NCBI GenBank assembly: GCA_963512645.1
Contig: CAUPNM010000019.1
Coordinates: 33,811 to 97,810 of the forward strand
Direction: 5' to 3'
Length of the DNA stretch: 64,000 bases
Source: Rhodoferax_B sp963512645
Lineage (GTDB): Bacteria > Pseudomonadota > Gammaproteobacteria > Burkholderiales > Burkholderiaceae_C
Positions 39,230 through 50,182 of the stretch are shown in pieces (position 1 is the first letter of the stretch; each line of letters opens with the position of its first letter). Below the pieces are notes generated by a model. That model saw only the letters and a list, made by a program, of their open reading frames with translations. It did no database searches and was not told the DNA's origin. A program made the translations under genes and the position numbers.

Positions 39230-41623
39230 ATGCCTTCAAAACCTCCGTCCAACACCCCCCAAGCAGCTCCGAGCTCTCGGATACTGGCATGGGCCTTGAG
39301 TTTGCTGGGCTGGGCTCTGGGCTTGGCACTGGCAGGCGTGGTGGTGTTGGCGATGGTGATCGGCGTGGCACTGGCAGTGGCCTACCCCAATTTGCCCGAT
39401 ATTTCTGAGCTCTCGGACTACCGCCCCAAGCTGCCGCTGCGGGTTTTCTCAGCCGAAGGCATATTGCTGGCCGAATTCGGCGAGGAGCGCCGCAGTCTGA
39501 CCCCCATCAAGGACATCCCACAGGTGATGAAGGATGCCGTGCTGGCGATCGAAGACGCGCGCTTCTACCAACATGGCGGGGTGGACTACAAGGGCATGGT
39601 GCGCGCAGCCATGGCCAATATGGGGCGCGTGAAAAGCCAGGGTGCCTCCACCATCACCATGCAGGTGGCGCGCAACGTGTACTTGTCGGCAGAAAAGAGC
39701 TACACCCGCAAGATTTACGAGATCTTGCTGACCTTTAAGCTGGAGCACGCACTCAGCAAGGACCAGATCCTCGAGATCTACATGAACCAGATCTTCCTGG
39801 GTAACCACGCCTATGGTTTTGCCACGGCGGCGGAAACCTACTTTGGCAAGCCCCTGAAAAGCCTCAGCATCGCCGAAGCCGCCATGCTCGCGGGCCTGCC
39901 CAAAGCGCCTTCGGCCTACAACCCCATTGCCAACCCCACCCGCGCCAAGATCCGCCAGCAGCACATCATTACCCGGATGGAAGAAAACGGCTTCATCACC
40001 GAGGACCAAGCCAACGCCGCACGCAAAGAAGTGCTGCAGGTACGCTCCGGCCGGAACGGTGACCGCATCCACGCCGAATACGTGACGGAAACCGTGCGCC
40101 AGTTGATGTTTGCCCAGTATGGGGAAGAGACCTACACCCGGGGCCTGAATGTCTACACCACGTTGAATGCCAACGACCAGGATGCCGCCTACAAGGCCCT
40201 GCGCCGGGGCCTGATGGATTTTGAGCGCCGCCAGATCTACCGAGGCCCGGAGAAGTTCGTCGCGCTGCCCACCGACCCGGCCGACCTGGACGACGCCATC
40301 GACGACGCCCTGGTTGACCATCCCGACAACGGCGATGTGATGTCGGCCATGGTGCTGAATGCCAACCCCAAGAAAATCAGCGCCGTGCGCCAGAACGGCG
40401 ATACGGTAGACATCACCGGCGACGGCCTGAAACCGGCCCAGTCAGGCCTGTCCGACAAAGCCCCGCCCAACATCAAGATTCGACGCGGGGCCATCATCCG
40501 TGTGGTGAAAACGGCCAAAGGCACGTGGGAAATCACCCAGTTGCCCGAAGTGGAAGGCGCGTTTGTGGCCCTCGACCCACGCGACGGCGCCATCAAGGCC
40601 CTGGTGGGCGGCTTTGACTTTCAAAAGAACAAGTTCAACCACGTGACCCAGGCCTGGCGGCAGCCGGGCTCCAGCTTCAAGCCCTTTATTTACTCAGCGG
40701 CCCTGGAAAACGGCTTTACCCCCGCCACCATCGTCAACGACGCACCGCTCTTCTTTGACGCGGGTGTGACCGGCGGCCAGCCCTGGGAGCCAAAGAACTA
40801 TGACGGCAAGTTTGAAGGCCCCATGACCATGCGCACCGCGTTGGCCAAGTCTAAAAACATGGTTTCCATCCGGTTGCTGCAGGCCATCGGCCCCAAGAAA
40901 GAGCAGGAATGGATTACCCGCTTCGGCTTCGACCCCGAAAAGCATCCGCCGTACCTGACCATGGCACTGGGTGCGGGCTCGGTCACGCCCATGCAAATGG
41001 CCTCGGCCTACGCGGTGTTTGCCAATGGCGGCTACCGTGTCAACCCCTGGCTGGTGGCCAAGGTCACCGACCATAAAGGCAAAGTGCTGGTAGAGACCAA
41101 GCCACCCGTGCTGGACGAATCGGTGCGCACCATCAGCCCGCGCAACGCCTTCATGATGACCAACCTACTGGGCGAGGTGACGCTGCGTGGCACGGCAGCC
41201 TCGGCCCAGCGCATCCTCAAACGCCCCGACCTATACGGCAAGACCGGCACCACCAACGACTCCATCGATGCCTGGTTTGCGGGCTACCAACCCACGCTGA
41301 CCGCCATCACCTGGATCGGCTACGACACGCCGCGCAACCTGGGCGCACGCGAAACCGGCGGCGGCCTGGCCCTGCCGGTGTGGATCAACTTCATGGAAAC
41401 CGCGCTGAACGGTGTGCCGGTCGCCGTGCAGGTGCCGCCCGAAGGGGTGACCAATGCCGGCGGCGACTGGTTCTATTCAGAATATGGCCGCAGCACCGGC
41501 GTAACCAGCCTGGGTGTGGACGATGCACCCGCAGCGACGGGCGGCTCCGACAATGGTGTCGCCACGCCTGCGCCCCCCGCTAACGAAGAGCGCAACCGCA
41601 TCATCGACTTGTTCAAAAACTGA
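39230..41623 (+). CDS. mrcA: Penicillin-binding protein 1A
   Basis: 797 aa, bifunctional. One N-terminal span (about 20-48) is followed by a GT51 glycosyltransferase domain with the catalytic Glu in IEDARFYQHGG (about 107) and STITMQVARN. The transpeptidase domain has SSFK (QPGSSFKPF, about 482), SKN (AKSKNMVS, about 541) and KTGTTND (about 668). It polymerises and crosslinks peptidoglycan. The ATG is preceded by a pyrimidine-rich tract without a Shine-Dalgarno site. Divergent placement next to pilM is conserved in proteobacteria. Confidence 0.97.
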   Translation: MPSKPPSNTPQAAPSSRILAWALSLLGWALGLALAGVVVLAMVIGVALAVAYPNLPDISELSDYRPKLPLRVFSAEGILLAEFGEERRSLTPIKDIPQVMKDAVLAIEDARFYQHGGVDYKGMVRAAMANMGRVKSQGASTITMQVARNVYLSAEKSYTRKIYEILLTFKLEHALSKDQILEIYMNQIFLGNHAYGFATAAETYFGKPLKSLSIAEAAMLAGLPKAPSAYNPIANPTRAKIRQQHIITRMEENGFITEDQANAARKEVLQVRSGRNGDRIHAEYVTETVRQLMFAQYGEETYTRGLNVYTTLNANDQDAAYKALRRGLMDFERRQIYRGPEKFVALPTDPADLDDAIDDALVDHPDNGDVMSAMVLNANPKKISAVRQNGDTVDITGDGLKPAQSGLSDKAPPNIKIRRGAIIRVVKTAKGTWEITQLPEVEGAFVALDPRDGAIKALVGGFDFQKNKFNHVTQAWRQPGSSFKPFIYSAALENGFTPATIVNDAPLFFDAGVTGGQPWEPKNYDGKFEGPMTMRTALAKSKNMVSIRLLQAIGPKKEQEWITRFGFDPEKHPPYLTMALGAGSVTPMQMASAYAVFANGGYRVNPWLVAKVTDHKGKVLVETKPPVLDESVRTISPRNAFMMTNLLGEVTLRGTAASAQRILKRPDLYGKTGTTNDSIDAWFAGYQPTLTAITWIGYDTPRNLGARETGGGLALPVWINFMETALNGVPVAVQVPPEGVTNAGGDWFYSEYGRSTGVTSLGVDDAPAATGGSDNGVATPAPPANEERNRIIDLFKN

Positions 41624-41630
41624 ACATGTC

Positions 41631-41960
41631 CTAGGGTTTAAATTCCAGCGCCAGCCCGGACTGCGCGCTGGCATCCCGCGTCAGGCTGGCAAAAAACTCG
41701 CCCTGGCCCTTGGTGTCCACCCACTGGAAGCTATCAAATTTATAGTGGTAGCCGCCCGACTTGGCGGCCAGCCAGACTTCCTGCAGCGGCTTTTGCAGAT
41801 TGATGATGATCTGGCTGCGGTTGGGGAAAGTCAGGGTGACCATGCCGCCGGTGCGCTGGTTGTCGATATCGGCATCGGTGCTGTCGTTGATGCGGTCGCA
41901 GCAGGCCTCCACGGCTTTGAGCACAATTTCCGCGCGGTCCATGAATTCGGGGTCGGTCAT
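41631..41960 (-). CDS. cyaY: Frataxin-like iron donor CyaY
   Basis: 109 aa, the size of bacterial frataxin. The acidic first helix (DRAEIVLKAVEACCDRINDSTDADI), the strand GMVTLTFPNRSQIIINLQKP and the motif EVWLAAKSGGYHYKF are present. It modulates Fe-S cluster assembly. It ends seven bases from the mrcA stop and is divergent from lptM with an 11-base gap, a common betaproteobacterial arrangement. Confidence 0.95.
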   Translation of the reverse strand: MTDPEFMDRAEIVLKAVEACCDRINDSTDADIDNQRTGGMVTLTFPNRSQIIINLQKPLQEVWLAAKSGGYHYKFDSFQWVDTKGQGEFFASLTRDASAQSGLALEFKP

Positions 41961-41971
41961 ACAATTTCGCC

Positions 41972-42172
41972 ATGTTGAAGTTAAGCCAAATTCTAGTCAG
42001 CCGCCCCGTCCTTGCCGCCACCATGGTCGCAAGCCTTGCCTTTCTGGGGGGCTGCGGCCAAAAGGGCGAGCTCTACCACCCTACGGAACCGGCCAGTACG
42101 CGCCGCGCCACACTGCCCGAAACGCTCACGCCGCAAGTCTTGAAACCCGCCAGCCCGGCGTCGGCACCCTGA
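41972..42172 (+). CDS. lptM: LPS translocon maturation lipoprotein LptM (YifL-like)
   Basis: 66 aa. A signal peptide ends in the lipobox FLGGC with the lipidated Cys at residue 28, followed by the family motif CGQKGELYHP. LptM helps LptD acquire native disulfides in the outer membrane. The C-terminal 30 residues are Pro/Ala/Thr-rich and look disordered. Placement just before lysA supports the call. Confidence 0.9.
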   Translation: MLKLSQILVSRPVLAATMVASLAFLGGCGQKGELYHPTEPASTRRATLPETLTPQVLKPASPASAP

Positions 42173-42309
42173 TCTTTTTAAATTGCAGGCGTTGACAGCT
42201 TCAACCCTGCAAAACCCCGGCCACCCACCGCAAGCACCGTGCATTTGCTATGGATGGGCGCGGGCCACCGCACTACCATTGCGCTAACCTTTTTTGCCTC
42301 TACACCCCC

Positions 42310-43584
42310 ATGACATCCCCCTTGCCCGGCCATCCCCACATCGCCTACCAAAATAACGCCCTGTGCATCGAAGGCCAGCCGCTCGCCGCTCTCGCCCAGG
42401 CCCACGGCACGCCTTTGTTTGTTTATTCCAAAGCCTCCATGCTGGAAGCCCTGGCGGCCTACCAGCGGGGCTTTACGGGCCGCAAGGCGCAGATTTGCTA
42501 CGCCATGAAGGCCAACTCGTCGCTAGGCGTGCTGCAGGTGTTTGCCCAAGCGGGTTGCGGCTTTGACATCGTCTCCAGCGGCGAGCTGGCGCGGGTACTG
42601 GCCGCCGGTGCCGTGGCCTCTAAAGTCATCTTCTCCGGCGTGGGCAAGACCCGCGCCGAGATGCGCCACGCACTGGGCGTGGGCATTGGCTGCTTTAACG
42701 TAGAGAGCACCGCCGAGCTGGAAGTCTTGAACGAAGTCGCGTTGTCCATGGGCCTGCGCGCGCCGGTCAGCATCCGCGTGAACCCCAACGTCGACCCCAA
42801 GACCCACCCCTACATCTCCACCGGGCTCAAGGGCAACAAGTTTGGCATTGCCCACGAAGAAACCCTGGCCACCTACCAGCGCGCCGCCAGCCTGCCCGGC
42901 CTGCGCGTGGTGGGCATCGACTGCCACATCGGCTCGCAAATCACCGAGGAAACCCCCTACCTGGACGCGATGGACCGCGTGCTGGACCTGGTGGACGCGA
43001 TCGAGGCCACCGGTATCACCCTGCACCACATCGACTTTGGCGGCGGCTTGGGCATCAACTACCAGGACGACACCCCACCCGCCGCCGACGCGCTATGGCA
43101 CCAACTCCTGGCCAAGCTGGACGCACGCGGCTACGGCCAGCGCCAGTTGATGGTGGAGCCTGGCCGCTCGCTGGTGGGCAACGCGGGCGTGTGCGTCACC
43201 GAGGTGCTGTACCTCAAGCCCGGTGAGCAAAAGAACTTCGCCATCATCGACGCGGCCATGAACGACCTGCCCCGCCCCGCGATGTACCAGGCCTTTCACC
43301 ACATCGTGCCGCTGGCCCCGCGCGCGGAGGCCACCACACGGATGGATGTGGTCGGCCCGGTCTGCGAAAGCGGCGACTGGATTGGCCGCGACCGCGACCT
43401 GGCCGTGCAACCCGGCGACCTGCTGGCCGTGCTGTCGGCCGGGGCCTACTGCATGAGCATGGCCAGCAACTACAACAGCCGGGGCCGCCCCGCCGAAGTG
43501 CTGGTAGATGGCGCAGCCGCCCACCTCATCCGCACGCGCGAATCCATTGCCGACCAGATCCGGTTGGAAAAGCTGGTGGCGTAA
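42310..43584 (+). CDS. lysA: Diaminopimelate decarboxylase
   Basis: 424 aa from ATG 42310; an upstream ATG at 42250 would add 20 residues with no family match. It makes L-lysine from meso-DAP with PLP. The PLP lysine is in CYAMKANSS (about 60), the phosphate site includes FGGGLGI (about 241) and the C-terminal catalytic Cys lies in GPVCESGDW (about 356). The lptM-lysA order is standard. The 3' flank carries a dispersed palindrome. Confidence 0.97.
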   Translation: MTSPLPGHPHIAYQNNALCIEGQPLAALAQAHGTPLFVYSKASMLEALAAYQRGFTGRKAQICYAMKANSSLGVLQVFAQAGCGFDIVSSGELARVLAAGAVASKVIFSGVGKTRAEMRHALGVGIGCFNVESTAELEVLNEVALSMGLRAPVSIRVNPNVDPKTHPYISTGLKGNKFGIAHEETLATYQRAASLPGLRVVGIDCHIGSQITEETPYLDAMDRVLDLVDAIEATGITLHHIDFGGGLGINYQDDTPPAADALWHQLLAKLDARGYGQRQLMVEPGRSLVGNAGVCVTEVLYLKPGEQKNFAIIDAAMNDLPRPAMYQAFHHIVPLAPRAEATTRMDVVGPVCESGDWIGRDRDLAVQPGDLLAVLSAGAYCMSMASNYNSRGRPAEVLVDGAAAHLIRTRESIADQIRLEKLVA

Positions 43585-43595
43585 ATTATCATTTT

Positions 43596-43632
43596 GATAG
43601 CATAAAAGCGCCATTCCATAAGCACGGGGCTG
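43596..43632. repeat. Dispersed intergenic palindrome, copy 4
   Basis: GATAGC at 43596-43601, then AAAGCGCCATTCCATAAGC, a partial core of the family, between lysA and the deaminase gene. The left half carries the TAGC-type short motif. Confidence 0.5.
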
Positions 43633-43645
43633 GTATTTCATATAT

Positions 43646-44908
43646 ATGTCCTTCACCCTCGACCCGCATTACAAGAGCTTCCCGGCCAGCAACCCAGTGC
43701 ACTCCAGCGACCTGGCAGGTAAGGGCTGGAACCTGCTGGCGAATGATCTGGCGTTTCCGCTGGCGGTGCTGAACCGGGCCGCGCTGGCGCACAACATCGC
43801 CTGGATGCAGGCCTATGCCAAGCGCAAGGGCGTGGTGCTGGCCCCGCATGGCAAAACCACCATGTCGCCCGAGCTGTTCGCCCAGCAACTGGAAGCCGGG
43901 GCCTGGGGCCTGAGCTTTGCCACGGTGTACCAGGCCCGCGTAGGCGTGGCCGCCGGGGCGCGCCGCGTCATCATTTGCAACCAGGTGGTCTGCGATGCCG
44001 ACCTGGACGCGCTGGCCGCTCTGCTGGCCGCGCAGCCCGGTGTCAAGGTCTGGTTTCTGGTGGATTCGCTGGCGCACTTAAGCCTGATCGAAGACTGGGC
44101 GCAGAAACGCCTGGCCACCGAGCCTTTTGACGTGCTGCTGGAGATGGGCATTCCCGGCCAACGCACCGGCTGCCGCACCGCCGAGCAGGCCCTGGCGCTG
44201 GCCCGGGCCTTGGCAGCCTCCCCGGCGGTGCGCCTGGGCGGCATCGAATGTTACGAAGGCGGCGTGGCCCGCTGCGACAGCGCCCACGATGCCCGCGAGG
44301 TCACCAACCTGCTGCGCCGCGTCACCGAGGTGGTGCGGGCGGTGGATGGCGAAGGCCTGTGGCAAGGCGAAGAGCTACTGGTGTCCGCCGGAGGGTCTGC
44401 CGTGTTCGACCTGGTGCTGCCGCTGCTGCGCACCCAGGGTTTGTCGCGCCCCTTCACCGGCGTGCTGCGTTCGGGCTGCTACATCACCCACGACCACGGC
44501 AACTACGCCCGGTACTTGAAAATGTTGGAGCAGCGCGAGGGGCTGGACAGCTCTTTGCGCGCCGCCCTGTCGGTGTGGACGCTGGTGCAGTCGGTGCCCG
44601 AGCCCGGCCTGGCCCTGCTCACCTGTGGCCGTCGCGATATTTCTTATGACCTGGAAATGCCGCTACCGCTTATGCATGGGGCACGAGCAGCTACCAAAAA
44701 CATAGCGACACCGCCCGACTGGCACATCAGCGCACTGAACGACCAGCACGCCTACCTGCGCTTTGACCCCGCAGGTGTGGTGCCCCAGGTGGGCGACCGT
44801 GTAGTGCTGGGCATTTCCCACCCCTGCACCACCTTCGACAAATGGCGCTGGATGGCGGTGGTGGAAGACGATGGCCGCGTCACCGGGGCCATCCACACCG
44901 AATTCTGA
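43646..44908 (+). CDS. PLP-dependent amino acid deaminase (D-serine dehydratase-like)
   Basis: 420 aa. The N-terminal alanine-racemase-like barrel holds the PLP lysine in LAPHGKTTMSPELF (about 72). The C-terminal D-serine-dehydratase-like domain ends with GISHPCTTFDKWRWM, a His-x-Cys pair that binds zinc in this family (DSD1-type). It probably deaminates or cleaves a D-amino or beta-hydroxy amino acid; the exact substrate is not readable. A 20-base copy of the short motif (44687-44706) lies in frame and encodes AATKNIA. Confidence 0.85.
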   Translation: MSFTLDPHYKSFPASNPVHSSDLAGKGWNLLANDLAFPLAVLNRAALAHNIAWMQAYAKRKGVVLAPHGKTTMSPELFAQQLEAGAWGLSFATVYQARVGVAAGARRVIICNQVVCDADLDALAALLAAQPGVKVWFLVDSLAHLSLIEDWAQKRLATEPFDVLLEMGIPGQRTGCRTAEQALALARALAASPAVRLGGIECYEGGVARCDSAHDAREVTNLLRRVTEVVRAVDGEGLWQGEELLVSAGGSAVFDLVLPLLRTQGLSRPFTGVLRSGCYITHDHGNYARYLKMLEQREGLDSSLRAALSVWTLVQSVPEPGLALLTCGRRDISYDLEMPLPLMHGARAATKNIATPPDWHISALNDQHAYLRFDPAGVVPQVGDRVVLGISHPCTTFDKWRWMAVVEDDGRVTGAIHTEF

Positions 44909-44911
44909 TTT

Positions 44912-45547
44912 TTATAGCAACACACGCTTATCGGACGGGCGCTGGGGGCCTTTTTTCTTGAAATACTGGACAACGCGCCAGCCCAGCAGCACGGCGATGA
45001 TGGCGGCGTACACACCCACCTCGGCAAAGTTGTTCTTGCCCGCCCGCATCCAGAAAAAGTGCAACAACCCCAGCCCGGCGATGCCGTACACCAGCTTGTG
45101 CAGCGTTTGCCAGCGCTTGGCCCCCAGGGCCTTGATGGCGCGGTTAAACGAGGTGGCCGCCAGGGGGGTCAGCAGCACAAAGGCCAGGAAACCCACCAAA
45201 ATAAAGGGCCGCTTGGCAATGTCTTTGGCAATATCGGGCACGTCAAAGCCCATATCGAACCAGCTGTAGCTCAGCAGGTGCAGCACCACATAAAAGTACA
45301 CGTACAGCCCCAGCATGCGCCGAAAACGCGCCAGGCCGGGCGTGTTGGTAAGGGTGCGCAGGGGCGTGACGGCCAGCACGATGCAGATAAACCGCAGCGT
45401 CCAGGAACCGGTGGCGCGGATCAGGTGCTCGGCGGGGTTGGCCCCCAGGCCATCGGTAAACGCGCCGTAAACCAGCCACAAAAAAGGCAGCAGGCACAGC
45501 ACAAACACACCCGGCTTGGCAGCGGGGTGGAGCAGCAGCTTGTTCAT
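44912..45547 (-). CDS. msrQ: Heme-binding membrane subunit MsrQ
   Basis: 211 aa with about six spans and the ferric-reductase-like pattern: GSWTLRFICIVLAVTPLRTL, histidine in YFYVVLHLLSYSWFD and a second in RWQTLHKLVYGIAGLGLLHFF. MsrQ carries electrons from the quinone pool to MsrP to repair oxidised methionine in periplasmic proteins. It starts four bases after msrP and meets the deaminase gene tail to tail. Confidence 0.95.
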   Translation of the reverse strand: MNKLLLHPAAKPGVFVLCLLPFLWLVYGAFTDGLGANPAEHLIRATGSWTLRFICIVLAVTPLRTLTNTPGLARFRRMLGLYVYFYVVLHLLSYSWFDMGFDVPDIAKDIAKRPFILVGFLAFVLLTPLAATSFNRAIKALGAKRWQTLHKLVYGIAGLGLLHFFWMRAGKNNFAEVGVYAAIIAVLLGWRVVQYFKKKGPQRPSDKRVLL

Positions 45548-45551
45548 GGCT

Positions 45552-46541
<990 letters not shown>

Positions 46542-46602
46542 GGTAGAAATCCTGGTGATAGTCGTGGTGGTATTGCTATCAGTCGTCCGAGACGCAAAAG
46601 TC

Positions 46603-47958
46603 TTACAAGGTTCCGTAACTATGGAGTCCGCTCAAGAACATATTCACGCCCAAAAAGGCAAAACTGGTCACGCCCAGCCCGGCCAGCGCCCACCAGGCCG
46701 CCACGGTGCCGCGCAGGCCCTTCATCAGGCGCATGTGCAGCCAGGCGGCGTAGTTGAGCCAGACGATCAGCGCCCAGGTTTCTTTCGGGTCCCAGCTCCA
46801 GTAGCCACCCCATGCCTCCGCCGCCCACAGGGCACCCAGCACGGTAGCAATGGTGAAAAAGGCAAAACCTACGGCGATGCACTTGTACATCACGTCGTCC
46901 AGCACCTCAAAGCTGGGCAAGCGGGCGGCAATGCGTTGGCGGCCCCACAGAATGCCGCCCATGATGGCCGCAGAAATCAGCAAATACACCGCCCAGTAGC
47001 TGCCACCGGCCTCGGTGGTGGTTTTGCGGAACACCAGCGGCATGAAGCACAGCACCACGCCCAGCAGCCACAGCGGGGTGAGTTTGTGCCAGCGCGTCTC
47101 TAGCGCCTGCTGCTTGATGAGGTAACCAAATGCCAACATCGCCGCCATGGCAAAGGTGCCGTAGCCGATGAAGTTGGCGGGCACGTGCAGCTTCATCCAC
47201 CAGCTTTTCAGCGCAGGCACCAGGGGCTGGATTTCATGCGCCTCGCGCACCACGGTGTACCAGAGCAAAAAGCCCACTGCCGCGCTGACCACCAGCATCA
47301 CCATAGCGCCCATGGAGCGGGTGTGGTACTGGGCTTCAAAGTACAGGTAGAAGGTGGCGGTGAGCCAGCAAAACAGCACGAACACTTCGTACAGGTTGCT
47401 CACCGGGATGTGGCCCACGTCAGCCCCGATCAGGTAGCTCTCGTACCAGCGCACCATGGTGCCCACCAGGGCCATGGTCACCGCCGCCCAGGTAATGCGG
47501 GTGCCGATGGATTCCATGCTGGCGCTGTTGCTGCCGGATGCGACCACACCCAACCAGTAAAAAATGGTGGCCATGAAGAACAGCACGCTCATCCACAAAA
47601 TGGCCGACTGGCTGGACAAAAAGTACTTCAGCCAGAACACGGTTTCTGAGCGCGGCAGGCTGCCCTGCCCGTCTACCTGGTAGGACCAAATCGCCAGCAG
47701 CGATAGTGCCGCCACCCCCAGCATCAGCACCCGCAAAGGCCGCCAGAACCAGCCGATCCAGATGGCGGCGGGAATGGTCCCCAGCAAGATGCCTTTTTCA
47801 TACACATCCATGAACGCCTGGTAGCGGCTGAAAGCAAACAGCCCACCGGCCACCACCAGGGCGGCAAACAGCCAGTCGAAGGCGCTGCGGCGGCCAAAAT
47901 AGGCCTCGTTGAGCTGGATGGTCACAGGGGTTGCGGAAGTGGTGGTGGAAGTATTCAT
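46603..47958 (-). CDS. ccsA: Cytochrome c synthase subunit ResC/CcsA
   Basis: 451 aa from ATG 47958, one base after the resB stop; six upstream codons overlap resB. About eight spans. The WWD heme-handling motif WGGYWSWDPKETWALIVWL (about 375-393) is intact, with flanking histidines (GYGTF...; AAWLHMRLM). With ResB it moves heme out and ligates it to CxxCH (system II). The periplasmic thiol partners are not in this window. Confidence 0.95.
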   Translation of the reverse strand: MNTSTTTSATPVTIQLNEAYFGRRSAFDWLFAALVVAGGLFAFSRYQAFMDVYEKGILLGTIPAAIWIGWFWRPLRVLMLGVAALSLLAIWSYQVDGQGSLPRSETVFWLKYFLSSQSAILWMSVLFFMATIFYWLGVVASGSNSASMESIGTRITWAAVTMALVGTMVRWYESYLIGADVGHIPVSNLYEVFVLFCWLTATFYLYFEAQYHTRSMGAMVMLVVSAAVGFLLWYTVVREAHEIQPLVPALKSWWMKLHVPANFIGYGTFAMAAMLAFGYLIKQQALETRWHKLTPLWLLGVVLCFMPLVFRKTTTEAGGSYWAVYLLISAAIMGGILWGRQRIAARLPSFEVLDDVMYKCIAVGFAFFTIATVLGALWAAEAWGGYWSWDPKETWALIVWLNYAAWLHMRLMKGLRGTVAAWWALAGLGVTSFAFLGVNMFLSGLHSYGTL

Positions 47959-47959
47959 A

Positions 47960-50080
47960 TCAGTCTTTCGCCCCAATCAACTTGGCTTTGAGGTGGTCAA
48001 ATTCGCGGTCGCCGTCCATGGTCTTGCGGTTGGTGGACAAGGCCATGCTGGCTTCCGTATGGCTATCCCCCTGGCTGAGCCAGACCCAGACACGGCGTTC
48101 GCGCACGTACAGCATGGCAAACACGCCCAGGATCAGAAACGCACAGCCAAGATACACCACGTTCTTGCCCGGTGCGCGGGCTACCTGGAATACGCTGGCC
48201 TGCACCTGGGTAAAGTTGGTCAACCCAAAGGCCATGGGCGCAGGATAGAACTGCACATCGCTCAGCGCCAGCACGGCCTGCGTCATATAGCCCTGGGTCT
48301 TTTCCGAGGGCTCCAGGGGTGGCAGGCCGGCCTGGGTTTGGGCGCTTTGCAGCAGCTCGAACAGCACGCCATTCAAGATGCGCACCAGCACGGCACCGGC
48401 TTTTTCGCGTTCGGCCTCGGGCACATTGGCTTCGATGAAGTCGGCAATCGCCTGCAGGCCGCCCTTGGCGTTCTTGCCTCCGGGCTCCGTCCCGGCAAAC
48501 AGGGCCATGGCGCGGTTGGCCGACAGGCTGAGCTGCTGCGCCAGCTCGGGCCGCGCCGGGTCTACCGCCTTGGCAGCGTAGCGCTGTACCGCCTGGGCGC
48601 GCAGGGCCGGGTCGAGCAGCGCGGCGCGCAAGCGGGTGAAGCTGTCCATGCTGCCCTCGCCATCCACCGGGATGCGCAGATAACGGAAGGCATCCACCGG
48701 GTTTTCGCGCATGCCCAGCAGGTAGACCGGCACGCCGTCGCCGGTATCCACCGGCAGCATGTAGTTGTGGAACTCGCGGGCCTGGCCTGCGGCGTCGCGC
48801 AGCTTGTAGGTGATGCTGGGGCCCACGTTGCGCAGCACTTTTTGGGTTTGCGTCTTGTTGGCCGCACCCAGGCGGGAGTCGATGGCATGGCGCAGATCGA
48901 CCTTGCGCACGTCCGCACCCGAGGCGGTGGCATCGGCGCCGAAGTTTTCCACGTTGATGACGCGCAGCGCGGTGTACTCCAGCGTCAACTTCTCGCCATC
49001 GGCCCCCTGGGTGAGCTGGGAAGTACCGCCGATGGTGCCCTCGATCTCGAACGGCTTGGTGGCCGCCCCCATGGGCATGGCCCGCAGCGTGACCTTGGAG
49101 CCGCCGTCGTCAAAGCTGGACTGGTAAATCTCTACGCCCTTGTAGTTAGCCGGGTGGTTGACCTCCACGCGGGCCGGAATGGCGGCCCCGGTTTCCTTGT
49201 CGCGGATGACGATATCGCTGGCAAACAGCTTGGGCATGCCGGTCGAGTAGTACTCGACGACGAATTTTTTCAGCTCGATGGCAAATGGCAGGTCTTGCAG
49301 TACCACGCCGTCGGCCCGGTTCAGCAGCGCCGTGCTGCTTTGCCCGCCTTCAGCCACCAGGATGTTGCCCCGGAAGGTGGGGTTGCTGGCATCCAGGCGG
49401 TGCTGCGCCGGCACATCGGCGATCAGGCCGCCGCCGGTGTAGACCGATTTGCCTTTCAGCAGCATCTGCGCCTTGACTACCAGGTCGCCATCCAGCAAGC
49501 CGCCAATGCAGATCAGCACAATGGCGCTGTGCGCGGCGATGTAGCCCAGCTTGTTGGCGGCACCGGCCTTGGCGGCCACCATCCAACCCGTCCCTTGTGG
49601 TCCTTCCCGCTGCTGCAGCTTGACCTTCCAGCCGCCGCTGACCAGGGTCTGGCCGATGCGCCGGGCCGCCACTTCGGGCGATTCGGCCAGGGTGGCCTGG
49701 GCGTGGTGGGCAAAGGCTTTCAGGCTCTGGGCGCGGATGCCTTCTTTGTAAATCTTGAAGTCGGCCCAGATCTTGGGCGTGCTGCGTGCAATACACAGCG
49801 AGGTGCTCAGCACCAAAAAGGCCAAGATCAGCATGAACCACCAGGCGCTGTACACCGTGGTCAGGCTGGCCGCCGCAAACACCTGGGCCCAGAACGGCCC
49901 GAACTGGTTGACGTAGTTGACCAGCGGCTCCTGCTGCTTGAGCACCGTGCCGATCACCGAGGCAATACAGATCACGGTCAGCAGCGAGATCGAGAACCGC
50001 ATCGACGAAAACAGCTCCACCGCAGCGCGCAGCGCATGGGAGCGGGTTTTGACGCGAACGCCGTGGGTGCTGACAGACAT
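47960..50080 (-). CDS. ccs1: Cytochrome c synthase subunit ResB/Ccs1
   Basis: 706 aa. Spans near 30-50, 85-105, 185-205 and about 645-665 enclose a large periplasmic domain, as expected for ResB. The N-terminal ELFSSMRFSISLLTVICIASVIGT is a family block, and a histidine for heme lies in the first loop region. It works with the downstream CcsA. A terminator separates it from cytochrome c4, so it should have its own promoter in the short gap 50081-50106. Confidence 0.95.
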   Translation of the reverse strand: MSVSTHGVRVKTRSHALRAAVELFSSMRFSISLLTVICIASVIGTVLKQQEPLVNYVNQFGPFWAQVFAAASLTTVYSAWWFMLILAFLVLSTSLCIARSTPKIWADFKIYKEGIRAQSLKAFAHHAQATLAESPEVAARRIGQTLVSGGWKVKLQQREGPQGTGWMVAAKAGAANKLGYIAAHSAIVLICIGGLLDGDLVVKAQMLLKGKSVYTGGGLIADVPAQHRLDASNPTFRGNILVAEGGQSSTALLNRADGVVLQDLPFAIELKKFVVEYYSTGMPKLFASDIVIRDKETGAAIPARVEVNHPANYKGVEIYQSSFDDGGSKVTLRAMPMGAATKPFEIEGTIGGTSQLTQGADGEKLTLEYTALRVINVENFGADATASGADVRKVDLRHAIDSRLGAANKTQTQKVLRNVGPSITYKLRDAAGQAREFHNYMLPVDTGDGVPVYLLGMRENPVDAFRYLRIPVDGEGSMDSFTRLRAALLDPALRAQAVQRYAAKAVDPARPELAQQLSLSANRAMALFAGTEPGGKNAKGGLQAIADFIEANVPEAEREKAGAVLVRILNGVLFELLQSAQTQAGLPPLEPSEKTQGYMTQAVLALSDVQFYPAPMAFGLTNFTQVQASVFQVARAPGKNVVYLGCAFLILGVFAMLYVRERRVWVWLSQGDSHTEASMALSTNRKTMDGDREFDHLKAKLIGAKD

Positions 50081-50102
50081 GGAAGAAAAAACCCAAAGGC
50101 AA

Positions 50103-50137
50103 AAATAAAAAAGGCGGGCCGTTATGAAAGGCCCGCC
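50103..50137 (-). terminator. Intrinsic terminator after cytochrome c4
   Basis: GGCGGGCC at 50113-50120 pairs perfectly with GGCCCGCC at 50130-50137, nine-base loop. On the minus strand the stem is followed by TTTTTTATTTTT. It should end transcripts from the cytochrome gene before resB. Confidence 0.85.
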
Positions 50138-50182
50138 GTATTAGGGGATACATAACGCGCTTGGTTCCCCAAGCAGCAGGCC

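Noticed and set aside
42250..42309. Longer N-terminus for lysA
   Set aside because: The 20 extra residues are Cys/His-rich and unlike the family, which aligns from the ATG at 42310.
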